A DNA stretch of 12,397 bases from assembly GCA_002697475.1 (NCBI GenBank), contig NZVW01000010.1, forward strand, positions 1 to 12,397, given 5' to 3'. The stretch's first letter is position 1. Each line of letters begins with the position of its first letter. The notes below the pieces were generated by a model that saw nothing but the letters and a program-made list of their open reading frames with translations, was not told the origin of the DNA and made no database searches. Of the stretch, positions 1-7,030 are shown piece after piece. The stretch is from Aquimarina sp. (GTDB taxonomy: Bacteria; Bacteroidota; Bacteroidia; Flavobacteriales; Flavobacteriaceae). A program made the position numbers and the translations under genes.

Positions 1-47
1 TATAGATATTGAAAACTCTTTTTAATTAATTTATAACATTTATAAGT

Positions 48-77
48 TTTGATTACACTGTCTAATTGTTAAATTTG
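48..77 (+). promoter_or_regulatory. Bacteroidota-type promoter of the superoxide dismutase gene
   Basis: A TTTG box at 48-51 is followed after 18 bases by TAAATTTG at 70-77, which matches the Bacteroidota primary-sigma pattern of a -33 TTTG and a -7 TAnnTTTG about 19 bases apart. The -7 box ends 35 bases before the ATG, leaving a short leader. Promoter identity is inferred from the motif and its position. Confidence 0.7.
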
Positions 78-112
78 ATGATCTTATTTTATTAATCATA
101 AAAAAATCACAT

Positions 113-721
113 ATGTCATTTGAGTTACCAAAATTAGACTACGCTTTTGATGCGTTAGAACCCCATATAGATGCAAGAACTATGGAAATCCATCATGATA
201 AGCATCATGCCGGATATACCAGTAAGTTGAACGACGCTATTAAAGGCACAGATCTTGAAGGAAAAACTATCGAAAATATATTGATCAATCTGGATATGTC
301 TAACATGGCAGTAAGAAATAACGGAGGTGGTTTTTATAACCACAGCTTATTCTGGAAAGTTATGTCTCCTGATGGAGGAGGAAAACCTACCGGAGCATTG
401 CTAGATGCTATTACAGATGCTTTTGGTTCATTTGAAGCTTTTAAAAGTGAATTTTCAAATGCTGCAGGTTCCAGATTTGGATCAGGATGGGCATGGTTAT
501 GTGTGCATAATGGAGGTAAGGTAGAAGTTTGTTCTACTCCTAATCAGGATAATCCTTTAATGCCGGATACAGGTTGTGGTGGAACACCAATTTTAGGATT
601 AGATGTTTGGGAACATGCGTATTATCTTAATTATCAAAACAGACGCCCTGATTATGTTGATGCATTTTTTAATGTTATTAATTGGGAAGAAGTATCTAAA
701 AGATATGAAGAAGGGAAATAA
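113..721 (+). CDS. Superoxide dismutase, Mn/Fe family (Mn-type residues)
   Basis: This 202-residue protein is full length for the iron/manganese superoxide dismutase family, which converts superoxide to hydrogen peroxide and oxygen. No signal peptide is visible, so it should be cytoplasmic. The four metal ligands are present: His27 in MEIHHDKHH, His77 in NHSLFW, and Asp164 and His168 in DVWEHAYY. Gly73, four residues before His77, and Gln145 in the NQDNPL stretch occupy the positions that in E. coli SodA favour manganese, so a Mn or cambialistic enzyme is more likely than a strict Fe enzyme. The symbol is left open because sodA and sodB names are mixed in this phylum. The ATG follows a good promoter and the gene ends in its own terminator, so it is probably monocistronic. 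Family assignment is very secure; metal preference is inferred. Confidence 0.97.
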   Translation: MSFELPKLDYAFDALEPHIDARTMEIHHDKHHAGYTSKLNDAIKGTDLEGKTIENILINLDMSNMAVRNNGGGFYNHSLFWKVMSPDGGGKPTGALLDAITDAFGSFEAFKSEFSNAAGSRFGSGWAWLCVHNGGKVEVCSTPNQDNPLMPDTGCGGTPILGLDVWEHAYYLNYQNRRPDYVDAFFNVINWEEVSKRYEEGK

Positions 722-744
722 TTAAAACCTTCAATAATATAATG

Positions 745-772
745 AAGCTGCATTTATTTGCAGCTTTTTTTA
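745..772 (+). terminator. Intrinsic terminator after the superoxide dismutase gene
   Basis: An 8-bp perfect stem (AAGCTGCA at 745-752 pairing with TGCAGCTT at 759-766) with a 6-base loop is followed by a T-run. It begins 24 bases after the stop codon. Confidence 0.85.
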
Positions 773-800
773 TTCTATAAATTAGGAAATGTTATAAAAT

Positions 801-829
801 AAAAAAAGGTGGAAATTCCACCTTTTTTT
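801..829. terminator. Bidirectional terminator between convergent sod and purF-like genes
   Basis: A perfect inverted repeat has seven A, then GGTGGAA, one central A, TTCCACC, then seven T. The GC part gives a short strong stem, and the flanking A and T runs give a U-tract on either strand. On the plus strand it backs up the sod terminator. On the minus strand it would end the purF-like transcript about 150 bases after its stop codon. Confidence 0.8.
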
Positions 830-981
830 GCCCCAAATCTACCATGAACTTAACCTACTTATGCTATGGCTTTGCTAATATAAGACGGAAATTCATTGTG
901 AAAAAATGTTTTAGATGAAAGGTCAAAATACTTGTTGAAATACGCAAATTAACCCTTTTTAACAACGTCTTTAAAGTGGTT
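830..981. other. Unexplained 150-base tract downstream of the purF-like gene
   Basis: This stretch lies between the bidirectional terminator and the purF-like stop codon. It holds no convincing gene. One 24-codon ATG frame on the plus strand (844-918) and one 10-codon frame on the minus strand are too short and lack translation signals. Read on the minus strand, it would be the long 3' untranslated end of the purF-like mRNA, or a small RNA ending in the terminator at 801-829. No function is claimed. Confidence 0.25.
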
Positions 982-2880
982 TTAATAGGCTCTCTCATCT
1001 TTACCTTCAAAAAAGTTTATAAATGCCTTATTTACAACCCTGTTTCCACCTACTGTTGGATAATTGCCTGTGAAGTACCAGTCTCCTAAATTCTTAGGAC
1101 AGGCTTTATGTAAATTATCTACAGTTTGATATATAATCTTTACTTCTGCGCTAACAGTTTCGTCTGATAATAACTCTGCAATCTTATCACTTATTTCCTG
1201 ATCAGTAAAATTGGCATAGATTTCTTTGACAAAATTTTTGACATCTTTATCCTCAAGATTTTCCTGCGCCTTGCATTTATGATAGACTTCTTCTACCAGG
1301 CTATATTGCTTAGTGTCCTTTAAAAGCTCAAGGGCAGCCTGAAACGCTACAAGACCTTCCAGACGTGCCATGTCTATGCCATAGCAATCGGGATATCTTA
1401 TCTGTGGTGCGGAGGATACTATAATTATTTTCTTCGGTTTAAGGCGATCGAGCATTTTAATTATACTCTTTTTAAGCGTCGTACCTCTCACTATACTATC
1501 GTCTATAACCACCAGATTGTCACTGGATTTAACTACGCCATATGTAACATCATAGACGTGAGCAACAAGATCATCTCTACTACTATCCTCAGTAATAAAA
1601 GTTCGTAATTTAGCATCTTTAATTGCAATCTTTTCTGTTCTTAGCTTATAGGATAGTATTTCTGATAATCTTTCGTTAGTTAGATTAGTTTTTTCTTTTA
1701 AGATAGTATCTGTTTTTTGTTTATTTAGCTCGTCCTGTGCTGCTTCAACCATCCCATAAAAAGAAGTTTCAGCGGTATTAGGGATAAATGAGAACACTGT
1801 ATTTAATGTGTCATTATTAATTTCCTTAAGGACCTGCGGCATAATCAAACGACCCAGATTTTTTCTTTCCTGATAGATTTCTGCATCACTACCTCTGGAA
1901 AAATATATTCTTTCAAATGAACAAGCTTTTCGCTCTAAGGGTTCAATAATTGGTTTTATCGATGTATTACCGTTCTTTTTGATGATAATTGCATTACCCG
2001 GTTCTAATTCTGTTACTTTTTCAAACGGAACATTGAATACGGTTTGTATCACAGGTCTTTCTGAAGCAACAACAACAACTTCATCATCTTTGTAGTAATA
2101 GGTTGGTCTTATGCCTGCGGGATCCCTTAATACAAATGCATCACCATGGCCTAGCATTCCTGCCATAGCATATCCACCATCCCAATCCTTTGATGATTTT
2201 TTTAAAATTTTAGCTACGTTAAGCCTTTCTACAATTTCAGGAGAGGCATCTATTTTATTATATCCTTCTTTCTTTAACTTTTTATAGAGTTTGGCCACCT
2301 CAGAATCTAAAAAATGGCCTATTTTTTCCATAACAGTAACCGTGTCCACTTTATCTTTAGGGTGCTGCCCTAATCTGACCAAGTTGTCAAACAAGACATC
2401 GTTATTGGTCATATTAAAGTTTCCGGCTACAATAAGGTTACGATGCATCCAGTTATTTTGTCTTAAAAAAGGATGTACACTTTCTACGCTGTTTTTTCCA
2501 AATGTACCATATCTAACGTGCCCTAATATAACTTCACCTATGTAAGGTATATTCTGTTTTTGCAATTGTACATCTTCACTATACTCCGGATGATCCTCAA
2601 ATTCTTTATTTATTCTTTGATTAATCTGAGAAAATATATCCTGAATAGGTTGAGACTGACTGGAACGAACTCTGCTAATATATCTTTGTCCCGGAGGAAC
2701 ATCAAGTTTAACACTGGCAAAACCTGCACCATCCTGACCGCGATTGTGCTGTTTTTCCATCATTAAATACATCTTATTTACTCCGTAAAAAGCACTGCCA
2801 TATTTTTCTTTGTAATACTCTAAAGGTTTAAGAAGTCTTATTAGTGCAATTCCACATTCATGTTTTAACGCGTCACTCAT
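982..2880 (-). CDS. Amidophosphoribosyltransferase-like protein, long Bacteroidota form
   Basis: This 632-residue protein has the architecture of PurF, which makes phosphoribosylamine from glutamine and PRPP in the first purine-synthesis step. The N-terminal class II glutamine amidotransferase domain would start at Cys9 after removal of eight residues; further motifs are HNRGQDGAG (45-53), GHVRYGT (120-126) and RDPAGIRP (252-259). The C-terminal phosphoribosyltransferase domain has the PRPP loop VVIDDSIVRGTT (457-468), an RTFI element (426-429) like the PurF flexible loop, and RYPDCYGIDM (495-504). It is over 100 residues longer than usual PurF, with additions around 80-110, 190-235 and 375-425, and an extended tail ending near CPKNLGDWYFTG. 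Such long forms are known in Bacteroidota. Whether it is the main PurF or a specialised paralogue cannot be told from this window. It lies 86 bases downstream of the PfkB gene, beyond a terminator. Confidence 0.88.
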   Translation of the reverse strand: MSDALKHECGIALIRLLKPLEYYKEKYGSAFYGVNKMYLMMEKQHNRGQDGAGFASVKLDVPPGQRYISRVRSSQSQPIQDIFSQINQRINKEFEDHPEYSEDVQLQKQNIPYIGEVILGHVRYGTFGKNSVESVHPFLRQNNWMHRNLIVAGNFNMTNNDVLFDNLVRLGQHPKDKVDTVTVMEKIGHFLDSEVAKLYKKLKKEGYNKIDASPEIVERLNVAKILKKSSKDWDGGYAMAGMLGHGDAFVLRDPAGIRPTYYYKDDEVVVVASERPVIQTVFNVPFEKVTELEPGNAIIIKKNGNTSIKPIIEPLERKACSFERIYFSRGSDAEIYQERKNLGRLIMPQVLKEINNDTLNTVFSFIPNTAETSFYGMVEAAQDELNKQKTDTILKEKTNLTNERLSEILSYKLRTEKIAIKDAKLRTFITEDSSRDDLVAHVYDVTYGVVKSSDNLVVIDDSIVRGTTLKKSIIKMLDRLKPKKIIIVSSAPQIRYPDCYGIDMARLEGLVAFQAALELLKDTKQYSLVEEVYHKCKAQENLEDKDVKNFVKEIYANFTDQEISDKIAELLSDETVSAEVKIIYQTVDNLHKACPKNLGDWYFTGNYPTVGGNRVVNKAFINFFEGKDERAY

Positions 2881-2926
2881 GATATTTAGGGTAATCTTTT
2901 ATTGTTGTGTTTGTAAACCAATATTT

Positions 2927-2955
2927 AAAAAGCCCTGAATTTAATAATTCAAGGC
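2927..2955 (-). terminator. Intrinsic terminator after the PfkB kinase gene
   Basis: Read on the minus strand, GCCTTGAATT and AATTCAGGGC form a 10-bp stem with one G-U pair around an ATTA loop, followed by five T. The stem starts 11 bases after the kinase stop codon. It would separate most kinase transcription from the purF-like gene, which then needs its own promoter in the roughly 50 bases before its ATG or relies on readthrough. Confidence 0.8.
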
Positions 2956-2966
2956 CATAATTTTCT

Positions 2967-3896
2967 TTACGCTAGCTCAATTTCAAATTGAGTTAGTTCC
3001 TTAAACTCCTGCAATCTCTTCTGGACTTCAGCTTTATCCAGATTTTCCATACGCTCAGTTCCGAATTTTTCTACACAAAATGAGGCAAGATTAGATCCGT
3101 GAATTATTGCAATCTTCATATTTTCAAAAGAAATGTCCTGGGATTTAGTTAAATAACCAGAAAATCCTCCGGCAAACGTATCTCCTGCTCCGGTAGGATC
3201 AAAAACTTCTTCTAATGGTAAAGCCGGTGCAAAGAATATCTGATCTTCATGAAAGAGTAAAGCTCCGTGTTCACCCTTCTTGATTACTATATATTTAGGT
3301 CCCATTTCTTCAATTACTCTTGCAGCTTTAACTAAGGAGTACTCTCCACTTAACTGTCTGGCTTCTTCATCATTGATTGTGATTACATCGACCTTGGCAA
3401 TTATCTTTTTAAGGTCATTCATAAAAGGTTCTTCCATCCAGAAATTCATGGTATCGAGCACCACTAGTTTAGGTTTAGTGGTCATCTGCTCTAAAACGCT
3501 TAGCTGAACAAGTGGATGTAAGTTTCCGAGCATTACAATTTCAGCATCCTTATAGTTTTCAGGAACAACAGGATTAAAATCAGCTAAAACATTCAATTGA
3601 GTATCTAAGGAGTCTCTTGAATTTAAATCGTTGTGATATCTTCCGCTCCAAAAAAATGTTTTACCACCTTTTACTACTTCTATAGCAGAGGTATCTATGT
3701 TTTTATCTTTTAGCATTTTAAGATATTCCTCAGGAAAATCTTCTCCCACAACAGAAACTATGGCAGAGGGTATGTTAAAATTTGAAGCAGACAATCCTAT
3801 ATAAGTTGCTGCTCCTCCTAATATTTTATCTGTTTTTCCGAAAGGTGTTTGAATAGCATCAAATGCTACGGTACCAACAATCAATAATTTGCTCAT
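2967..3896 (-). CDS. PfkB-family (ribokinase-like) sugar or nucleoside kinase
   Basis: This 309-residue protein has the normal length and motifs of the ribokinase/PfkB superfamily, ATP-dependent kinases of sugars or nucleosides. The N-terminal substrate-side glycine pair is in LGGAATY (26-32). The ATP-side segment is IKKGEHGALLF (205-215). The C-terminal signature DPTGAGDTFAGGF (233-245) supplies the anion hole and the catalytic base Asp239. No signal peptide or membrane segment is seen. The substrate cannot be read from the sequence; a nucleoside or ribose-type substrate is only a guess from the neighbouring purF-like gene. The ATG is preceded by a Bacteroidota -7 element 23 bases upstream, and a terminator follows the stop. 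The gene diverges from the protease gene at 4162. Confidence 0.9.
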   Translation of the reverse strand: MSKLLIVGTVAFDAIQTPFGKTDKILGGAATYIGLSASNFNIPSAIVSVVGEDFPEEYLKMLKDKNIDTSAIEVVKGGKTFFWSGRYHNDLNSRDSLDTQLNVLADFNPVVPENYKDAEIVMLGNLHPLVQLSVLEQMTTKPKLVVLDTMNFWMEEPFMNDLKKIIAKVDVITINDEEARQLSGEYSLVKAARVIEEMGPKYIVIKKGEHGALLFHEDQIFFAPALPLEEVFDPTGAGDTFAGGFSGYLTKSQDISFENMKIAIIHGSNLASFCVEKFGTERMENLDKAEVQKRLQEFKELTQFEIELA

Positions 3897-3919
3897 AAAA
3901 TGGCCTTCTAATTTTTTTG

Positions 3920-3927
3920 CAAATATA
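3920..3927 (-). promoter_or_regulatory. Candidate -7 promoter element of the PfkB kinase gene
   Basis: Read on the minus strand, TATATTTG matches TAnnTTTG and sits within the common flavobacterial context CGTATATTTGC. It ends 23 bases before the kinase ATG. No good TTTG box is found at the expected -33 distance. Confidence 0.5.
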
Positions 3928-4161
3928 CGTTTTAGTTTTAAGTAGTTGAGATATTAAATTAATGGAGTTAAATACAGTTTTTTTGTATCATAAGTTTTCT
4001 GCGAACTTCACTTTATGCTGTCTAATACCTTGTTATAATTGTACAACAAGTCTTAATTTTAATAGGATTCAGAAGCTTTTTTTCATAAAAATTTAAGATT
4101 TGTATACTAAATTCATAATTGAATAGTTATACACTCAACTTAATACAAACTCTAAACTATT

Positions 4162-5238
4162 ATGAAAAAATTCAATTTGAATGCCCTTTTAATAGGGGTA
4201 TTATGTTCGCTTATTTTTATAAGCTGTGAAAAGGAGCCTATTGAGAATTTTGAATCTTCTCAACAGGATTTTTCCAAAGATCTTAAAGTGTGTATTGAAA
4301 AATGGGACCTTGATGGTAATGATTTTTCTAAAGCAGCCACATTAAAATCTAAACAATGGAATCCTGGTCAAACTATCCGGGTGAAATTTTTAAATGGAAA
4401 CAGCTTTGTGCAATCTAAAGTTAAGCAATATGCTAAACAATGGGAAAGCTATGCAAATCTTAAGTTTGAATTTGTTTCCTCCAGCAGTAGTGCAAATATT
4501 AAAATTTCTTTTAGAGAAGGGCAATATGCTAATGACGGAGGATCCTGGTCGTATTTAGGTACTGACTCTAATAGCTACTCACCCAGTATGCATTTTGGAT
4601 GGTTTAACAACAATACCAGTGATGCCGAATTTAGCAGAACTACGATACACGAGTTTGGTCATGCTTTAGGCTTGATTCATGAACATCAAAACCCTGTTGC
4701 TGGTATTAACTGGGATAAAGATGCTGTATATGCATATTATGCGGGAGCACCAAATTATTGGTCTCAGGCTCAGGTTGATAATAACCTTTTTAGAAGATAT
4801 GAGGCTAGCGTTTCTAACTATAGTGCCTATGATCCTCAATCTATAATGCATTATCCTATTCCGGCAGAGCATACCTTGGATGGATTTTCTGTAGGATATA
4901 ACAATGTATTATCAGCCACAGATAAATCTTTTATAGCAACTGTTTATCCTGGTGATACAGGTGGTGGAGATATCTGTGATGGGGTAGCTCCTTATGTTAG
5001 TGGAGCTTCTTATGCCGTAGGAGATAAGGTGACTTATCAAGGACAACTGTATGAAAGAACTTCAACAGGTTGGAGAAATCTAGGTGCTTGTGGTACAATT
5101 TCGAGTGATATTTGCGATGGAGTGCAAGAATATGTTAGTGGAAGATCCTATGCAGTAGGAGAGAAGGTTACCTACCAAGGTTCACTTTATGAAAGAACAT
5201 CAACTGGCTGGAGAAATCTGGGAAGATGTGGAAGCTAA
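4162..5238 (+). CDS. Astacin-like (M12A) zinc metalloprotease lipoprotein with two C-terminal binding repeats
   Basis: This 358-residue protein starts with a lipoprotein signal: a hydrophobic stretch at 8-20 then FISC, with lipidation expected at Cys22. A catalytic domain spans about residues 60-263. It carries the metzincin zinc motif HEFGHALGLIHEH (His163, His167 and His173 as ligands, Glu164 as general base) and the Met-turn SIMHY (Met229, with Tyr231 as the astacin fifth ligand). After a GDTGGGD linker come two nearly identical repeats (271-311 and 317-357), each with paired cysteines, a YxxGxSYxVGxKVTYQG core and a closing GW. These resemble family 5/12 chitin-binding modules. The protein is probably outer-membrane anchored, digesting extracellular protein near a polysaccharide or glycoprotein; the substrate is unknown. 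It has no type IX sorting domain at its C-terminus. It stands alone between housekeeping genes and may be an accessory insertion. Confidence 0.9.
   Translation: MKKFNLNALLIGVLCSLIFISCEKEPIENFESSQQDFSKDLKVCIEKWDLDGNDFSKAATLKSKQWNPGQTIRVKFLNGNSFVQSKVKQYAKQWESYANLKFEFVSSSSSANIKISFREGQYANDGGSWSYLGTDSNSYSPSMHFGWFNNNTSDAEFSRTTIHEFGHALGLIHEHQNPVAGINWDKDAVYAYYAGAPNYWSQAQVDNNLFRRYEASVSNYSAYDPQSIMHYPIPAEHTLDGFSVGYNNVLSATDKSFIATVYPGDTGGGDICDGVAPYVSGASYAVGDKVTYQGQLYERTSTGWRNLGACGTISSDICDGVQEYVSGRSYAVGEKVTYQGSLYERTSTGWRNLGRCGS
4972..5232 (+). repeat. Tandem 138-bp repeat encoding two binding modules
   Basis: Two in-frame copies, 4972-5094 and 5110-5232, have a 46-codon period. The peptides differ at only six of 41 positions, while the DNA differs at many third codon positions. 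This indicates a duplication old enough for silent divergence but held by selection on the protein. Confidence 0.85.
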
Positions 5239-5259
5239 AAATAGTTTCTTAATAAATAC

Positions 5260-5293
5260 ACACCCTGGCAAGTATTGCCGGGGTGTTTTATTT
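5260..5293. terminator. Bidirectional terminator between convergent protease and rnhA genes
   Basis: A 12-bp stem (ACACCCTGGCAA at 5260-5271 with TTGCCGGGGTGT at 5275-5286, one G-T pair) has a 3-base loop. It is followed by TTTTATTTT on the plus strand and by a T-rich tract on the minus strand. The hairpin ends one base from the rnhA stop codon, and the plus-strand U-tract overlaps the last rnhA codons. Confidence 0.85.
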
Positions 5294-5923
5294 TCTGCCA
5301 AAATCTGCCGGAATCTCTCCCCAGGCTTTAGTTTCCCACTTTACAATTTTAGTAGTATAACTGTTTTGTTTTAGCCATACTGTCGCTCTTTCTATGAGAT
5401 CAAATAAGGCAGCATTTTTTGAGGTTTTCTTAAGATTGGTTTTACATTCTTTCTTTTTAACCCAGCCAATAGCAATTTTTGAATCGGAATAGATCACGCG
5501 ATCACTATTTTTTTTCTTTAAATAAGCTAATCCATGGACTAGAGCAAGAAATTCCCCAATATTATTGGTGCCTTGCTGAAAGGGTCCCTGATGAAATAGT
5601 TGCTTGCCTGTTTGCGTATCCACTCCTCTATATTCCATCTTGCCTGGATTACCACTTGATGCAGCGTCAACAGCGATAGAATATAAATTTGGTTCACCTA
5701 TTTTTTCGAGCTCAGCGCTGGATAAAGTCTTTTTTGATTTAGGTTTGCCCTTATAATCATTATAATTACCATTGTAAGCTTTTTTAGCCTCTTCAAAATT
5801 TTCAAAAGATTTATACTTAGCCCCTGAATATCCTTTAACCGCAGCCTTACAATCATCCCATTTTAGATATATTCCTGGGCGATTACCTTCCCATACTACA
5901 TAAAACTTTTCTTTTTTTGCCAT
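5288..5923 (-). CDS. rnhA: Ribonuclease H with N-terminal viroplasmin-like domain
   Basis: This 211-residue enzyme cleaves the RNA strand of RNA-DNA hybrids, removing primers and R-loops. Residues 5-51 (KFYVVWEGNRPGIY onward) form the viroplasmin-like hybrid-binding domain found at the N-terminus of eukaryotic RNase H1 and of many Bacteroidota and Firmicutes enzymes. A lysine-rich linker precedes the RNase H fold at about 78-211. Likely catalytic acids are Asp86 (AVDAA), Glu124 (NIGEF), Asp147 (YSDS) and Asp207 near the C-terminus. The ATG at 5923 is preferred over a GTG four codons upstream because the protein then begins MAKKEKFYVV, directly before the domain. It is downstream of purN on the same strand with a 94-base gap, so cotranscription is possible but unproven. 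Confidence 0.92.
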   Translation of the reverse strand: MAKKEKFYVVWEGNRPGIYLKWDDCKAAVKGYSGAKYKSFENFEEAKKAYNGNYNDYKGKPKSKKTLSSAELEKIGEPNLYSIAVDAASSGNPGKMEYRGVDTQTGKQLFHQGPFQQGTNNIGEFLALVHGLAYLKKKNSDRVIYSDSKIAIGWVKKKECKTNLKKTSKNAALFDLIERATVWLKQNSYTTKIVKWETKAWGEIPADFGRK

Positions 5924-6017
5924 AAATGGATTCACTAATTTTTTTTAAGAAACCCTATATCCTTAATCTCAGTTGGCATTGGTGGATATAAATTTATAGT
6001 TTACATAAATAGACTTT

Positions 6018-6596
6018 CTAAATATTTTCTCTTAACTGCAAAACCTTCTCGATTACTACCGGGAAATGCGTATATTCTAATTGATGAATAGCTTTAGCTA
6101 AATCTTCTTCATCAAAATGATCTTCTATGGTAGTCCTGGCCTGAAATATTACCGCTCCTTCATCATATTTTTCATTCACATAGTGAATTGTTATACCACT
6201 TTCTTTTTCTTTATTTTCTATGACAGCTCTGTGCACATTACTTCCATACATACCCTTACCACCATATTTGGGTAATAAAGCGGGGTGTATATTAATTACT
6301 TTGTTAGGAAAAGCATCAATGATTTTTTTAGGAAACATCCATAAAAATCCTGCTAGTACTATGATATCAGGGTTGGCATCTTTCAAAATATTTAAGACTT
6401 CATTAGTTTCATAAAAGGATTCTCGATCAAAATGTAATGCCTTTACCTTTAGATTGTGAGCCCGCTGAAGAACTTTAGCTCCTAGCTTATTAGAAAACAC
6501 ATGAGTGACAATTGCATTTTTTCGTTCCTGAAAATATTTGATAATATTTTCTGCGTTTGTCCCTGATCCTGATGCGAAAATGATAATTTTTTTCAT
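6018..6596 (-). CDS. purN: Phosphoribosylglycinamide formyltransferase, folate-dependent
   Basis: This 192-residue protein matches PurN, which transfers a formyl group from 10-formyltetrahydrofolate to GAR in the third step of purine synthesis in the cytoplasm. The N-terminal phosphate-binding loop is FASGSGTNAENI (7-18). The catalytic triad is Asn102 and His104 in INIHPALLPKY and Asp145 in EKYDEGAVIFQ. Length is normal and the start is an ATG with the mature fold beginning at once. It diverges from acpP across 183 bases and is followed by rnhA on the same strand. A run like TA followed by eight T and G on the minus strand (6627-6638 region) is a weak -7 candidate. Confidence 0.95.
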   Translation of the reverse strand: MKKIIIFASGSGTNAENIIKYFQERKNAIVTHVFSNKLGAKVLQRAHNLKVKALHFDRESFYETNEVLNILKDANPDIIVLAGFLWMFPKKIIDAFPNKVINIHPALLPKYGGKGMYGSNVHRAVIENKEKESGITIHYVNEKYDEGAVIFQARTTIEDHFDEEDLAKAIHQLEYTHFPVVIEKVLQLRENI

Positions 6597-6740
6597 AGTT
6601 GTGTATGATTGGCTGTCAATTTAAATGCAAAAAAAATAATAATTGTTAATTTTTACGTAGTAAAAACCTATATACTTCCCTATATTTGAAAAATACAAAC
6701 ACATTTTTTAGGGATTATGGGGTTTTAAAATAAAGTTTTT

Positions 6741-6748
6741 TATTTTTG
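6741..6748 (+). promoter_or_regulatory. Candidate -7 promoter element of acpP
   Basis: TATTTTTG fits TAnnTTTG and ends 31 bases before the acpP ATG, a usual distance in this phylum. The expected -33 TTTG is not evident. A second perfect -7 match, TATATTTG at 6681-6688, could give a longer leader. Confidence 0.5.
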
Positions 6749-6779
6749 CCACCTAAATTAAAAATTAAAATTAAACATT

Positions 6780-7013
6780 ATGTCAGACATTGCATCAAGA
6801 GTTAAAGCGATTATCGTTGACAAATTAGGAGTAGACGAGAACGAGGTAGTAAATGAAGCGAGCTTCACAAACGATCTAGGCGCTGATTCACTAGACACTG
6901 TTGAATTAATTATGGAGTTTGAAAAAGAATTTGATATTCAGATTCCAGACGATCAAGCAGAAAATATTGCTACTGTAGGTCAAGCAATATCTTACATCGA
7001 AGACGCAAAGTAA
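6780..7013 (+). CDS. acpP: Acyl carrier protein
   Basis: This 77-residue acidic protein is the acyl carrier of type II fatty-acid synthesis. The motif GADSLDTVEL places the phosphopantetheine-bearing serine at Ser37, and the following helix EFEKEFDIQIPDD is the conserved partner-binding helix. Length and composition are typical. Its stop codon lies 17 bases before fabF, the condensing enzyme that works on acyl-ACP, and the same adjacency is found in many bacteria. It is probably the first gene of a transcript that includes fabF and rnc. Confidence 0.97.
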   Translation: MSDIASRVKAIIVDKLGVDENEVVNEASFTNDLGADSLDTVELIMEFEKEFDIQIPDDQAENIATVGQAISYIEDAK

Positions 7014-7030
7014 TAACTTCACGAGATTAT

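Noticed and set aside
844..918. A 24-codon open frame starting with ATG on the plus strand
   Set aside because: It follows a strong terminator, has no promoter or translation signal, and its peptide has no motif I recognise. The tract is kept only as an unexplained region.
4099..4131. TTTG (4099-4102) and TAGTTATA (4124-4131) as a promoter for the protease
   Set aside because: The -7 box matches TAnnTTTG poorly and the spacing of 21 is long, so no promoter is claimed.
5924..5935. A GTG start four codons upstream of the rnhA ATG
   Set aside because: The ATG at 5923 begins MAKKEKF just before the viroplasmin domain, and the GTG adds nothing conserved.
5956..5990. TATATCC and GGATATA inverted repeat between purN and rnhA as a terminator
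   Set aside because: It has only seven AT-rich pairs, a 21-base loop and no T-run after it on the minus strand.
6220..6414. Open frames opposite purN, and similar antisense frames over the purF-like, PfkB, pyk and rnc genes
   Set aside because: They lie wholly inside well-supported genes on the other strand and encode no recognisable domain.
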